Positions 27,432-35,496 of a stretch of 37,642 bases of DNA are shown one piece after another. Below the pieces are notes generated by a model. The model was given only the letters and a program-made list of their open reading frames with translations, did no database searches and had not been told where the DNA came from. The position numbers and the translations under genes are program-made. Positions within the stretch are counted from its first letter, which is position 1. Each line of letters opens with the position of its first letter. The stretch is from positions 1 to 37,642 of the forward strand of contig JAEZGX010000010.1 in NCBI GenBank assembly GCA_023416735.1, given 5' to 3'. The stretch comes from Verrucomicrobiota bacterium. GTDB lineage: Bacteria; Verrucomicrobiota; Verrucomicrobiia; Opitutales; Opitutaceae.

Positions 27432-28822
27432 GCGGCGGCGGTGCCGAGAGCGACGTGGGAACGGCTGCGCTCGGCGTATTTGAGCCAGCGGCGGGATTTC
27501 CAGCGCCGATACATGAGGAGGCCGCGCAGCCATTCGTCAGCGGCCATGGCGATCCAGATGCCGAGCAGGCCGAGACCTGCTTTCAAGCTCAGGAACCAGG
27601 CGAGCGGAACCCAGACGCACCACATCGAAAGGATGGCCATTTTGATGGGAAAGCCGACGTCGCCGGTGGCGCGAAGCGAGTTGATGACGACGATGTTGAA
27701 GACACGCCCGGGTTCGAGGAGGATGGCGAAGCGAAGCAGCAGGGCGCCGCCGGCGACAATGGCGGTGTCCTTCGAAAAGATGCCGAGAGCAAACGGCCCG
27801 ACCGCGGCGACCAACACGATCGCGGTGGATGAAACGATGAGACCCGTGCGAACGCTGCGGAGGAGTTGGCGGTAGGCTTCGTCGAATTTTCCGGCGCCGA
27901 CGAGGTGGCCGATCATGATTTCGGTGCCGAGGCCGAGCGCGAAGCTGAAGACCATGACAACCCACTGGATTTGCAGCGTGTAGGATTGGATCGCGAGCGC
28001 GGTGCCGCCGAGGCGCGCGGTGAACGTCGTGACGGTCATGAGCGCGAGCCAGTAGCAGACGTTTTCCCCGGCGGCGGGGAGGCCGATGTGGAGAATGCGG
28101 CCAACCTTTTTCCAATCGATGGAGACGAAATCGCGGGCGCGCAGCCGCAGGTGCGTGCGGCGGTCGAGGAGTATCCAGAAAGCGATACACGCGCAGCAGC
28201 GACTGAAGACGCTAGCGAGGGCGACGCCGACCACGCCCATCTGCGGGGCGCCCAACCAGCCGAACAGGAGAATCGTGGCGACGACGAGGTTGACGATGTT
28301 TTGGCCGGCCGTGACGAACATGGCGTCGCGCGTGTGACCGTGCGCGCGGAGCGCCGCGGCAATGGACATGTTCATCGATTCCATGAACAGCGTGCCGCCC
28401 ATAAGCGTGAGGAACGGCACCGCGAAAACCATGAGATGCTCGGGCAGGTGCATGAGCCGCAGCATTGGGGCGGCGAACAAGAAGACGCCGACGCTAACGA
28501 TGGCGCCGAGCCAAGTGTTGACGGCGATGGCGTTGGTGGTGATGCGGTCGGCGCCGGCGCGGTCGCGTCCGCCGAGGTGATGCGTGATGACAACGCTCGC
28601 GCCAATGCCGATGAAGTTAAATGCGATCAGGAACAGGATGACGATCTGATGCGCGATACCGAGGGCGGCGACGGCGTTGTCGGACACGTGGCTGACCAGG
28701 AATGTGTCCACGGTGCCGATGAGCATGCGCAGCGCTTGTTCGACAAAAATCGGCCAGGAAATCGCGAGGAGCGATAGCGGCTTGGCGGGAGTGCTAGGCG
28801 TGGAGGTGGCGGCGGCGGACAC
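27428..28822 (-). CDS. MATE-family efflux transporter
   Basis: 464-residue inner-membrane exporter of the multidrug and toxic compound extrusion family (NorM/DinF type), 12 membrane segments, driven by Na+ or H+. The first half has LAISWPIFVEQALRMLIGTV (about 18-37), the usual start of a MATE protein, and DTFLVSHVSDNAVAALGIAH. The second half repeats the pattern, with GLGTEIMIGHLVGAGKFDEA (about 293-312). The GTG start at 28822 (MSAAATSTPS) is the only one that fits. Substrate unknown. Its stop codon overlaps that of the convergent hydrolase gene by two to three bases. Confidence 0.92.
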   Translation of the reverse strand: MSAAATSTPSTPAKPLSLLAISWPIFVEQALRMLIGTVDTFLVSHVSDNAVAALGIAHQIVILFLIAFNFIGIGASVVITHHLGGRDRAGADRITTNAIAVNTWLGAIVSVGVFLFAAPMLRLMHLPEHLMVFAVPFLTLMGGTLFMESMNMSIAAALRAHGHTRDAMFVTAGQNIVNLVVATILLFGWLGAPQMGVVGVALASVFSRCCACIAFWILLDRRTHLRLRARDFVSIDWKKVGRILHIGLPAAGENVCYWLALMTVTTFTARLGGTALAIQSYTLQIQWVVMVFSFALGLGTEIMIGHLVGAGKFDEAYRQLLRSVRTGLIVSSTAIVLVAAVGPFALGIFSKDTAIVAGGALLLRFAILLEPGRVFNIVVINSLRATGDVGFPIKMAILSMWCVWVPLAWFLSLKAGLGLLGIWIAMAADEWLRGLLMYRRWKSRRWLKYAERSRSHVALGTAAA

Positions 28823-29043
28823 GGCAAAAAAGGCGGCGAGCGTGCCGGAAACGGGCCGAGGGTGTCAAATAGACGGCGGGAGAGTCGCGAAGACAGAGGC
28901 GGAAGGAAGATGAACGGAGCTGTGCGGGAGCGAGGAGCGGATGGCGACTGCGTGGAATCGGTCACAATCGGCCATGAGCGCTATGAACTTGCAGCTGGAG
29001 GCGCTTTGCAGGGGTATGCATCATCCGCCGCCTCCCAGGTTTC

Positions 29044-29394
29044 ATGAAATTCGATTCCGGCTTCCGCTCGTCAGTTCAAACGGGCTCAGGCTGCGTCCGA
29101 CGTTTTCCGTCGCGTCTTATCCTTCTCCTTGTCGCCTGCGTTCTCGCCGGATGCCAGACGGACAAGATCTACCAAGGTCAGCGGGTGAAAGCTTCGAGAT
29201 GGGTCAACGGTCGCGTGGTTTATATTCTTGAAGACGGGCACGCGGTCTATGCGCCGTTGCGCGCGAAGAGCGACGCAGAAAGTCGCCGCAAACTCCGCGA
29301 AGGCGCGGAGGAGAATCGTTCTGCGGCGCAGGGAGTTGTCTTCGCGCCGCTAGAGGCGCCGTCTGCTGCGAGCGAGGAATCGAAGAAGAAGTAG
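29044..29394 (+). CDS. Small putative lipoprotein
   Basis: 116 residues. An unusually long basic n-region (1-24) leads to a hydrophobic stretch LILLLVACVLAGC; the lipobox LAGC puts lipidation at C37. The mature part is about 80 residues: QTDKIYQGQRVKASRWVNGR, then VVYILEDGHAVYAPLRAKSD, and a charged low-complexity tail ending in three lysines. I know no family. The long n-region may mean that translation starts later than this ATG. It is isolated: 221 bp after the MATE start, with a 302-bp gap before the convergent gene. Confidence 0.6.
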   Translation: MKFDSGFRSSVQTGSGCVRRFPSRLILLLVACVLAGCQTDKIYQGQRVKASRWVNGRVVYILEDGHAVYAPLRAKSDAESRRKLREGAEENRSAAQGVVFAPLEAPSAASEESKKK

Positions 29395-29483
29395 AGAGCG
29401 AGTTGCCGGCAGCACGCAGCCGAGACAAAAGGCGAAGGAAAATCCAGGGACGAGCGAGGCGTGGCGGGCAGGTGAATCGGATA

Positions 29484-29506
29484 CTTGTAATACAATGTAT
29501 TACAAG
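29484..29506. repeat. Perfect AT-rich palindrome, copy 1
   Basis: CTTGTAATAC, AAT, GTATTACAAG: 10-bp perfect arms around 3 bases, in an otherwise GC-rich stretch. Copy 2 starts 67 bp downstream. The core TGTAATAC/GTATTACA looks like a dimeric repressor operator. Confidence 0.75.
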
Positions 29507-29550
29507 TGGGTTGGTCGGCGGGGGCGAAATCGAGGCGGGAAGGTGAGTCG

Positions 29551-29573
29551 ATTGTAATATAATGTATTACAAT
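29551..29573. repeat. Near-perfect AT-rich palindrome, copy 2
   Basis: ATTGTAATAT, AAT, GTATTACAAT: the same 23-bp design as copy 1, with one arm mismatch at the innermost base and one changed outer pair that stays complementary (A-T for C-G). The compensated outer pair suggests that symmetry is selected. Confidence 0.7.
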
Positions 29574-29696
29574 GGATCGCGTGGAAGAGCGGGTGTGGTG
29601 GTGGCGGGCGGGACGAGGTAGCGCCCCGGTAGAAGCGTGAAGGCGAAGGCGAAGGAGAGGGCGGCTGCGCGGGCGCGGCAGCGGGGGAGCGCTGGT

Positions 29697-30317
29697 CTAA
29701 GGGGACTCGGCGAGGACGATGCGGGTGGCGAGGCGATCGAGTTCGGCGAGGATCGTTTCGCGCTCGGGGTCTTCAGCGCTGATGAGTTTCTGAAGACTGC
29801 CCAGAAGGCCGTCGACGAAGGTGGTGGCGTCGGGGTTGTCCAACGTCGCTTCAAAGAGAATGACAGCGGTGGAGGTGCGGTTTTGGGCGTTGCGGTGAAA
29901 GACCCACATGTCGCCTTCACGCTTCGTGTAATCGCGGGGATGCGTGCCGATGAGCACGTGACGATGGAGTTTTAGCTCGATCGCGCGGAGGACTTGGTCA
30001 CCGACGTTCGATGGGATTTCGGTGGTGAGGTTGTGGAATTTGCCGTCGAGTCGGACGGCGTAGGTGAGCGTGTAGTCGGCGGACGCTTCTTTTTTCAGCG
30101 CGAGGGCGGAGATGGGTTTGCCGGCGTCGACGCGGAGGATGACGGCATCGTGGGTGCGGGAGAAGTCCTCGTCGAAGAGGTTTTGAACCTTCTCGTAAAC
30201 GGAAGGCCAGGCGCGTTCGACGTAGGCCGCGTGTTTTTCGGTCGAGCGGTCGGCGGCGATCAGCGCGGTGAGCGCGGACGTGGCGAGGAACGCGGCGGTG
30301 TTGACGAGGCGACGCAT
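29697..30317 (-). CDS. Secreted hypothetical protein
   Basis: 206 residues with a likely signal peptide (MRRLVNTAAFLATSALTALIAA). The mature part is mixed alpha/beta: ERAWPSVYEKVQNLFDEDF, HDAVILRVDAGKPISAL, YTLTYAVRLDGKFHNLTTE and a final helix rich in Glu and Leu. I recognise no family. It starts 4 bp after the holB-like stop and is the last gene of the pfkB-tmk-holB-unknown group on this strand, so it is probably co-transcribed with them. A periplasmic location is inferred from the signal peptide only. Confidence 0.7.
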   Translation of the reverse strand: MRRLVNTAAFLATSALTALIAADRSTEKHAAYVERAWPSVYEKVQNLFDEDFSRTHDAVILRVDAGKPISALALKKEASADYTLTYAVRLDGKFHNLTTEIPSNVGDQVLRAIELKLHRHVLIGTHPRDYTKREGDMWVFHRNAQNRTSTAVILFEATLDNPDATTFVDGLLGSLQKLISAEDPERETILAELDRLATRIVLAESP

Positions 30318-30321
30318 GGTG

Positions 30322-31293
30322 TCAGCGCTTGGACCAGATGCGGAGCGAGGAAAGGAGGAAGTGTTCGAGGGCGGTGGCTTCGTTGAGGTTCAAACGGAGC
30401 AGACCGACATCGTGTTCAAGTTGTTCGATCGCGCAAACGAGGGCGCGGCGCGTCGGTTCGGCGGCGGGGCCGGTGAGACGCGGAAGGGCGAAGGTGCGGG
30501 TGGCTTGTTCGATTTCGCCGAAGAGACGGGCGCGGAGGCCGTTGGCGATGCCAGTTTCGATGGCGACTTCTTCGTCGTCGTCGAGGTCGGGGGGGAGTTT
30601 TTGCTTTTGCTGCTTCCAGATTTCGTCGGTGGCGAAATCGAGGACGGCGCCGAAACGCGCGACGAGGCCGTAAACGGTGAAGATGTGATCGGCGACGGTG
30701 GATTTGTCGGGGATGCTGTCGGCGTCGGCGAGTCGCGAAAGCCACGCGCGGTAGTCGTCGAGCCAGGCGTTCCAGCCGTCGGCGTGGAGCGGAGCGGCGG
30801 CGTTGGGGAAACGAAAATGAAGGACGCGGCTGCGAATGGTGGGAAGCAGTGCGTAAGGCCGCGTCGTGAGAAGAAGCAGGGTGGTGTTGGCGGGTGGTTC
30901 CTCGAGGGTTTTGAGGAAGATGTTGGCCGCCGTGATATTCATCCGGTCGGCCTCGTGGATGATCGCGACCTTGCGCGGCGAGACCGTGGCGGTGACCTGG
31001 ACTTTGGCGATGAGGTTGCGCGTCGATTCGGCGGAGATCTGGCGGGATTTGCCGGCGGGACGAAGTGCGTGGCAATCGGGATGTTGATCCGGCGGAAAGT
31101 GCGCGGTGGAAGCGGGGATGTTGAGCAGGCGATCGGCGATGGCGTGAGCGACCAGTGCCAGGGTTTCGAGGTCGTCGCCGTGAAGCAGCAGGCTGTGCGA
31201 AAGGCATTGCCGCTCGATGGCGCGTTCGATGACGGACACGGTGGGTGTGCCGGCGAGGGAGTCGGGCCAGGGAAATGCAGCGGCGGCGGACAC
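30322..31293 (-). CDS. holB: DNA polymerase III delta-prime-like subunit
   Basis: Clamp-loader subunit homologue, 323 residues from GTG 31293. The AAA+ P-loop position reads HSLLLHGDDLETLALVAHAI, without the GxxGxGKT motif; delta-prime often has a degraded P-loop. HPDCHALRP and GKSRQISAESTRNL match the usual HPD...GKSRxIxIDxIR region. VAIIHEADRMNITAANIFLK, TLEEPPANTTLLLLTT and LLPTIRSRVLHFRF (sensor and SRC regions) are clearly delta-prime/gamma-like. The zinc-module cysteines are missing. Start is uncertain: the frame stays open to 31404. Its place next to tmk is the usual bacterial arrangement. A REP-like hairpin lies between tmk and this gene. Confidence 0.82.
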   Translation of the reverse strand: MSAAAAFPWPDSLAGTPTVSVIERAIERQCLSHSLLLHGDDLETLALVAHAIADRLLNIPASTAHFPPDQHPDCHALRPAGKSRQISAESTRNLIAKVQVTATVSPRKVAIIHEADRMNITAANIFLKTLEEPPANTTLLLLTTRPYALLPTIRSRVLHFRFPNAAAPLHADGWNAWLDDYRAWLSRLADADSIPDKSTVADHIFTVYGLVARFGAVLDFATDEIWKQQKQKLPPDLDDDEEVAIETGIANGLRARLFGEIEQATRTFALPRLTGPAAEPTRRALVCAIEQLEHDVGLLRLNLNEATALEHFLLSSLRIWSKR

Positions 31294-31332
31294 GGTGCAG
31301 CAGGTGTCGAGGAGAGGAAGGCGGACGAAGAA

Positions 31333-31354
31333 AAGGCGGGTTGGAACCCGCCTT
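31333..31354 (-). repeat. REP-like hairpin between tmk and holB, possibly a terminator
   Basis: Arms AAGGCGGGTT (31333-31342) and AACCCGCCTT (31345-31354) are perfect complements with a 2-base loop. On the minus strand GTAA precedes it and TTTTCTTC follows, so it could end some tmk transcripts. Arm size, loop size and flanks match the palindrome at 19889, pointing to one repeat family. Confidence 0.55.
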
Positions 31355-31357
31355 ACT

Positions 31358-32011
31358 TCACTTGAGGAGGCGGTCCTTGATGGCGGACCAGATCTTTTTC
31401 TCAATGGCGTCCTGCGTTTGCGTGCCGTCGATCACGACGAAGCGGTCGGGCATGCCCTTGGCGAGAACGAGGTAGCCCTCGCGGATCTTTTCGTAGAAGC
31501 CGATGTTCTCGCGTTCCATGCGGTTCGGCAGATCCGAAGCACGCTGGCGGATGCGGGCGAGGCTGACGTCGGTGGGGACGTCCATGACGATCGTGAGATC
31601 GGGCATGACGTTGCCGACGGCGAAACGGTTGATCATCGCGACGGGATCGGCGGCGAGGTTGCGGCCGACGCCCTGATAGACGGTCGAGGAGTCGAGGAAG
31701 CGATCACTGAGGACGATCGTGCCGCCCATGAGCGCGGGCGCGATGACCTCGCGAACGAGCTGCGCGCGGGCGGCGGCGAAGAGGAGGAGTTCGGTTTCGG
31801 CAAACATCTCGTCGCCCTTGGAGTTGTGGACGATGATGTTGCGGACCTGCTCGCCAATTTCGGTGCCGCCCGGTTCGCGCGTTGAGATGACCTCACGCCC
31901 CTCTTTTTGGAAGCGAGCGGCGAGCAGCGCGATTTGCGTGGATTTGCCGCTTCCTTCGGAACCTTCGAATGAGATGAGTTTGCCGGCAGGTTTGTTTTTC
32001 AAAGGGGACAT
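31358..32011 (-). CDS. tmk: Thymidylate kinase
   Basis: Phosphorylates dTMP to dTDP for DNA synthesis, 217 residues. The P-loop is FEGSEGSGKST (15-25), the DRX motif is SDRFLDSSTVYQG (102-114), and the mobile lid region is RIRQRASDLPNRMERENI (about 153-170). STREPGGTEIGEQVRNII (43-60) is typical Tmk sequence. The ATG at 32011 (MSPLKNKPAGKL) is 23 bp after the sugar-kinase stop. The frame continues open far upstream, but that part is an Arg-rich shadow of the sugar kinase and not a fusion. It probably shares a transcript with the PfkB gene before it. Confidence 0.95.
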   Translation of the reverse strand: MSPLKNKPAGKLISFEGSEGSGKSTQIALLAARFQKEGREVISTREPGGTEIGEQVRNIIVHNSKGDEMFAETELLLFAAARAQLVREVIAPALMGGTIVLSDRFLDSSTVYQGVGRNLAADPVAMINRFAVGNVMPDLTIVMDVPTDVSLARIRQRASDLPNRMERENIGFYEKIREGYLVLAKGMPDRFVVIDGTQTQDAIEKKIWSAIKDRLLK

Positions 32012-32034
32012 GAGATGAGAGAGTGGCGAAGTTA

Positions 32035-33144
32035 TTACCAGTTCGCGAGGAATGTTTCGAGATCGTCGAGCGTCGGGCTCTTCGCGGTGCGAACGTAGTG
32101 ACCGCTGGTGCTGACGCCGAGGGCGAGGCAGGACTCGGGCGAGAGGCCCATGAGCTGACCGTTGACGAAGCCGGAATTGAAATGGTCGCCGGCGCCGGTG
32201 GTGATGAGCGGCTTGGCGGCATAAGGACCGGGAATCCACCACGTGCCCTCGCGCGTGGCGCAGGCGGCGGATTCCTTCGGGTGGATCACGACGGTCGTGA
32301 GATCGAGCTTCTTGCGGATGTTTTCCGCCATGCGGCGCAAGCCGTCTTCGGTTTCGGATTCGGTGCCGAGGCCGAGCGCGGGGTGGACCTGTTGCGCTTC
32401 CTTGAGATTGAGGCCGAGCGTGACCTGGCCGAACTGCTCGAACTTGCCGATCGTTTCGAGGGCGTAGACGAGATCGGCGGAGGAGCGTTTCTCGGGATCG
32501 GCGAGATCGAAGAAGTAGATGCGACCGGGTTTGGCGGGGATTTGCGGGAGCAGGCGGCCGACGAGGTCGTCGAAGATGGCCGACATGTTCGGGATCATCG
32601 TCCAGTTGACGAGAGCGACGAGATCGGAAGCGGAGAGCGCTTCGCGCCAGGCGGCGCCACCCATGACCTCTTCGATTTTCTGTGGCGTGATTTCGTCGAG
32701 GCTCTTCATCATGCCCAGCATGATCTTGCCGTCGTCGAATTCGGCGGCGGTCGTGGAAGCGGCGGCGCAGAGGGAGACGACGTTGGCGCGGTGGGCGAGA
32801 TCGGCGAAGACGGGATGGACAGTCGGTGTGCCGAGGGCGCCGATGTAAGTGACTTGCGCGCCCTGGGCGAGGACGGCGTTGGCCATGATGGGGCCGTTGC
32901 CGCCGAGTTTGTCCATGCGCGGGAAGAACTCGATGTTGGTGCTCTTGCCGGCGGCGCCGAGGATGCGTTGACCGAATTCGGTGATCGTCGAAATCGGCGT
33001 GAAATTCTCGCCCTGGCCGGCGCGAAGGGCGACGGGCGTGACGATGGTGTCGACAAAGCCGTCGAGGCCGAGGATGGCACGTTTCGATGAGAGCGTGCCG
33101 CGGCGGGAGCGCAGTTCTTGCAGGGTGCGGGATTTGAATTCCAT
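32035..33144 (-). CDS. PfkB-family carbohydrate kinase
   Basis: 369-residue sugar or nucleoside kinase of the ribokinase/PfkB fold. The first signature GGNGPIMANAVLAQGAQVTY is at 81-100, and the second, with GAGD and catalytic D320, at 315-328 (TTGAGDHFNSGFVN). LDGFVDTIV (27-35) is the substrate-binding start. Substrate cannot be assigned: adenosine, ribose, fructose and 2-keto-3-deoxygluconate kinases share these motifs. It heads the minus-strand group pfkB-tmk-holB-unknown and is divergent from tolQ with 154 bp between, where both promoters should lie. Confidence 0.88.
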   Translation of the reverse strand: MEFKSRTLQELRSRRGTLSSKRAILGLDGFVDTIVTPVALRAGQGENFTPISTITEFGQRILGAAGKSTNIEFFPRMDKLGGNGPIMANAVLAQGAQVTYIGALGTPTVHPVFADLAHRANVVSLCAAASTTAAEFDDGKIMLGMMKSLDEITPQKIEEVMGGAAWREALSASDLVALVNWTMIPNMSAIFDDLVGRLLPQIPAKPGRIYFFDLADPEKRSSADLVYALETIGKFEQFGQVTLGLNLKEAQQVHPALGLGTESETEDGLRRMAENIRKKLDLTTVVIHPKESAACATREGTWWIPGPYAAKPLITTGAGDHFNSGFVNGQLMGLSPESCLALGVSTSGHYVRTAKSPTLDDLETFLANW

Positions 33145-33298
33145 GGAGGGTAAGGATGGGCAGCGAAAATGCCGGGCGAACGAGCGGCAAATACAAAGTG
33201 GGAAGCAGGTTCGCAGATACGGGCGAACGGAGCGGAAAAAACGGGCCTTTTCCGTTGAAGGTGCCGGTCAAACCCGCCAACTGTCACGCATTCTTCCA

Positions 33299-34042
33299 AT
33301 GTGGGACTTCCTGTTCTCTTCACCCGTCCTCGCCGCCAACATCCTCGATATTTTCGGGCGCTCGGGCACGGTCGATAAAGTCATCGTGCTGGGGCTGGCG
33401 ATTTTCAGCCTGGTGGCGTGGACCGTGATGCTCGGGAAACATTTCGAGCTGAAGCGGCTAAGATTGTTGAACTACAGCTTCGAGGCGCACCTGCGCGATC
33501 AGCGGACGCTGCTGGATCTGCCGGAGTCGTTTCGCAATCGTCGCTCGATCCCGTATGCGGATTTGTTCGCGGATGCGGTCGAGAACTACTGGCGCGCGGC
33601 GGCGATCATGAAAGAGCGGGGCACGGACAGCCCGCGCGCGCGGGTCGAGCACGCGGAGAACGCGATTCAGCGGGCGATCGCGCGGCAGACGCTGCGATAC
33701 GAATCGAGCATGATCTTTTTGGCGTCGATCGTATCGGGGGCGCCCTTCATCGGGTTGCTCGGCACGGTGTGGGGCGTGATGGAGGCCTTCGCTGCGGTGG
33801 CGACGCAGCAGACGGCGGGCATCCAACAACTGGCGCCGGGTGTGTCCGGTGCGTTGCTCGCGACGATCGCGGGCTTGGTGGTCGCGATTCCGTCGGTGTT
33901 CGGCTACAATCTTTTGCTCGGGAACACGCGGGCGATGGTGACGGAGCTGGAAAACTACGCGAGTTCGCTGGCGGATCGGTTGGAGTTGGAGACGGCGGGT
34001 TCGACGCCGGCGGCCGCTCCGACGACGACGATGGTGCGTTAA
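33299..34042 (+). CDS. tolQ: TolQ/ExbB-family proton channel
   Basis: Inner-membrane proton-channel subunit of the Tol-Pal or Ton motor, 247 residues. TM1 is at about 27-44 (VIVLGLAIFSLVAWTVML), followed by a cytoplasmic helical domain. TM2 and TM3 lie at about 138-165 and 182-207, including the family motif GAPFIGLLGTVWGVMEAF (147-164) and GVSGALLATIAGLVVAIPSV. Order and spacing with the next two genes identify a TolQRA or ExbBD-TonB set; TolQ is favoured because TM1 precedes the large cytoplasmic domain and the third gene is TolA-like, but ExbB is possible. The start MWDFLFSSP at 33299 has no Shine-Dalgarno site. Confidence 0.9.
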   Translation: MWDFLFSSPVLAANILDIFGRSGTVDKVIVLGLAIFSLVAWTVMLGKHFELKRLRLLNYSFEAHLRDQRTLLDLPESFRNRRSIPYADLFADAVENYWRAAAIMKERGTDSPRARVEHAENAIQRAIARQTLRYESSMIFLASIVSGAPFIGLLGTVWGVMEAFAAVATQQTAGIQQLAPGVSGALLATIAGLVVAIPSVFGYNLLLGNTRAMVTELENYASSLADRLELETAGSTPAAAPTTTMVR

Positions 34043-34055
34043 CGGAGGAAAAACG

Positions 34056-34487
34056 ATGGCCCGCACTTTTCGATCCCGGCGTCCGGCGCACGCAATTGCC
34101 GATGTGAACGTAACCAACCTCATCGATTTGGCGTTCATTCTGTTGGTTGTATTCATGATCGTGACACCGCTGATTCAACAGGAGCAGACGCTGCCGATCG
34201 ATTTGCCGAAAGTGGCGAAGATGCCGCAGCAGAAGGCGGACAAAGATGACCGTTTTGTGGCCGTGGGCGTGGATGCGCGCGGCTTTTATGTGGATAACAC
34301 GACGCAACCGCTGACGCTGGAGGAACTCGGGGCACGCCTGCGCACGTATGCGCAGGATCCGAATCCGCCGGTGATCCGGATCCGCGGCGATGCGCAGGTG
34401 GTTTATCAACGCGTCGCGGAACTTTTCGCCGAAGTGCAGCGCGCGGGGTTGACGCGGTTCACCATCGATTCGCAGACCGACAACTAG
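34056..34487 (+). CDS. tolR: TolR/ExbD-family biopolymer transport protein
   Basis: Partner of the proton channel, 143 residues, one transmembrane helix (about 21-40) with the essential membrane aspartate D24 in NVTNLIDLAFILLVVFMIV (18-36), and a periplasmic domain ending in VAELFAEVQRAGLTRFTIDS. A good Shine-Dalgarno site, GGAGG, lies 9 bp before the ATG at 34056, in contrast to most genes of the window. It follows tolQ by 13 bp. Confidence 0.92.
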   Translation: MARTFRSRRPAHAIADVNVTNLIDLAFILLVVFMIVTPLIQQEQTLPIDLPKVAKMPQQKADKDDRFVAVGVDARGFYVDNTTQPLTLEELGARLRTYAQDPNPPVIRIRGDAQVVYQRVAELFAEVQRAGLTRFTIDSQTDN

Positions 34488-34497
34488 GCTGAAACGG

Positions 34498-35433
34498 ATG
34501 ACCGCCACGTCGCCACGCGCCTTCGCCCTGTCTGCGTCGTTGCACGCGATGGTGGTGCTGTTGCTGGTGTTGGGAGGGTGGATGACGCGGACGCGTTCGC
34601 CGGAAGCGCCGACGATTCTCGAATTGGTGGCGGGTGAAGGCGACAACTACATGGCGACGGAAGCGCCGGCGTTGGGCGACCCGAATTCGATCAAGTTGGA
34701 AATTCCGGAGCCGGCGATTTCGAAGGTGGTGTCGAATCCGGTGCAAGCGGCGCCGGAGCCGGTGGTGGAGAAGGCGGCGCCGACGGTGACGAAGGCGCCG
34801 GAAGAGATTCCGGATTTCACCAAGATGGTGAAGAACAAGGCGGCGATCACGCAGATCCGGAAGGAAGCCAACGACAAGCTGGCGCAAAGGCGGGCGGAGA
34901 AGAAGGCGCGCGACGAGGCGGCGAAGCGGCAGAAGGAAGAGGCGGCGAAGAAGGCGAAGGAGAACTCGGCGAAGCGGACGATGACGAAGGCGGAGTTCGA
35001 CAAACTGAATAAAACGAAAACGACCGGTGCGCCTTCGAAGACCAGCGGAGGAACGGTGAAAGTCGCGAAGATCGACACAAAAGGGATTTTGGCCGGGGTG
35101 CAGGGCGGGAGCACGGCGAACAAGATCGGGGGGGCGGGCGGCACGGCGTTGACCCGCGCGGAAGGCGAGGCGGTGGATCTCTACACGGCGCTGCTGGCCC
35201 GGAAGATCAAAGACGAACTCGATGAACGGCCCGGGGTCGGGGCGGGGCTCACGGTTGAAGTGGAAATCCGGATACTCGCGGACGGGACGATCCGCGGTTT
35301 CAGGATTTTGCGGTCGTCGGGCAGCGGAGAGTTCGACGATGCGGTGAGAGAGACATTTGCGAAATTGAAGATGCCGCCGCGGCCGAAAGGATTGTCGGAA
35401 TTGCAGCGGTTTCCGATTCGCGGAGTCGAGTAA
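34498..35433 (+). CDS. TolA/TonB-like energy transducer
   Basis: 311 residues anchored by an N-terminal membrane segment (about 8-27, FALSASLHAMVVLLLVLGGW). A proline- and alanine-rich stretch (60-105) leads to a long Lys/Glu/Ala-rich coiled coil (about 110-172, with RRAEKKARDEAAKRQKEEAA), as in TolA domain II. The C-terminal domain (about 220-311) has the TonB/TolA fold: VEVEIRILADGTIRGFRILR, SSGSGEFDDAVRETFAKLKM and PPRPKGL. It links the tolQ/tolR motor to the outer membrane. No TolB or Pal gene follows; tRNA-Ala is next. TonB cannot be ruled out. Confidence 0.86.
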   Translation: MTATSPRAFALSASLHAMVVLLLVLGGWMTRTRSPEAPTILELVAGEGDNYMATEAPALGDPNSIKLEIPEPAISKVVSNPVQAAPEPVVEKAAPTVTKAPEEIPDFTKMVKNKAAITQIRKEANDKLAQRRAEKKARDEAAKRQKEEAAKKAKENSAKRTMTKAEFDKLNKTKTTGAPSKTSGGTVKVAKIDTKGILAGVQGGSTANKIGGAGGTALTRAEGEAVDLYTALLARKIKDELDERPGVGAGLTVEVEIRILADGTIRGFRILRSSGSGEFDDAVRETFAKLKMPPRPKGLSELQRFPIRGVE

Positions 35434-35444
35434 GCCAAAAAGTC

Positions 35445-35480
35445 CTTGCCTTCGCGCGGGGAACTTCGATTTTTCTCGCC
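35445..35480 (+). promoter_or_regulatory. Putative promoter of tRNA-Ala
   Basis: CTTGC at 35445-35449 and TTTTTCTCGCC at 35470-35480 repeat the block found before tRNA-Arg at 2815-2850, at the same spacing. The tRNA begins 17 bp after it. See the tRNA-Arg entry for the comparison; function inferred. Confidence 0.4.
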
Positions 35481-35496
35481 TCTCGCACAGGCGAAT

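Larger units (their letters stand above)
29395..29696. other. 302-bp region between convergent genes, holding two AT-rich palindromes
   Basis: No real gene is visible. The region is G-rich with purine tracts (GGCGAAGGCGAAGGAGAG near 29642) and holds the two dyads listed separately. A 22-codon frame (ATG 29572 to TGA 29640) begins at the end of the second dyad, MDRVEERVWWWRAGRG..., but has no support beyond position. The lone operator-like sites could be remnants of a lost gene or a small mobile palindromic element. Confidence 0.5.

Noticed and set aside
29572..29640. 22-codon frame after the second AT-rich palindrome
   Set aside because: Too short, with no ribosome-binding site and no recognisable similarity; kept only as a remark.
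32012..33280. N-terminal extension that would make tmk a 640-residue fusion protein
   Set aside because: The extra 420 residues are Arg/Pro/His-rich and lie in another frame of the PfkB kinase; Tmk is complete from 32011.
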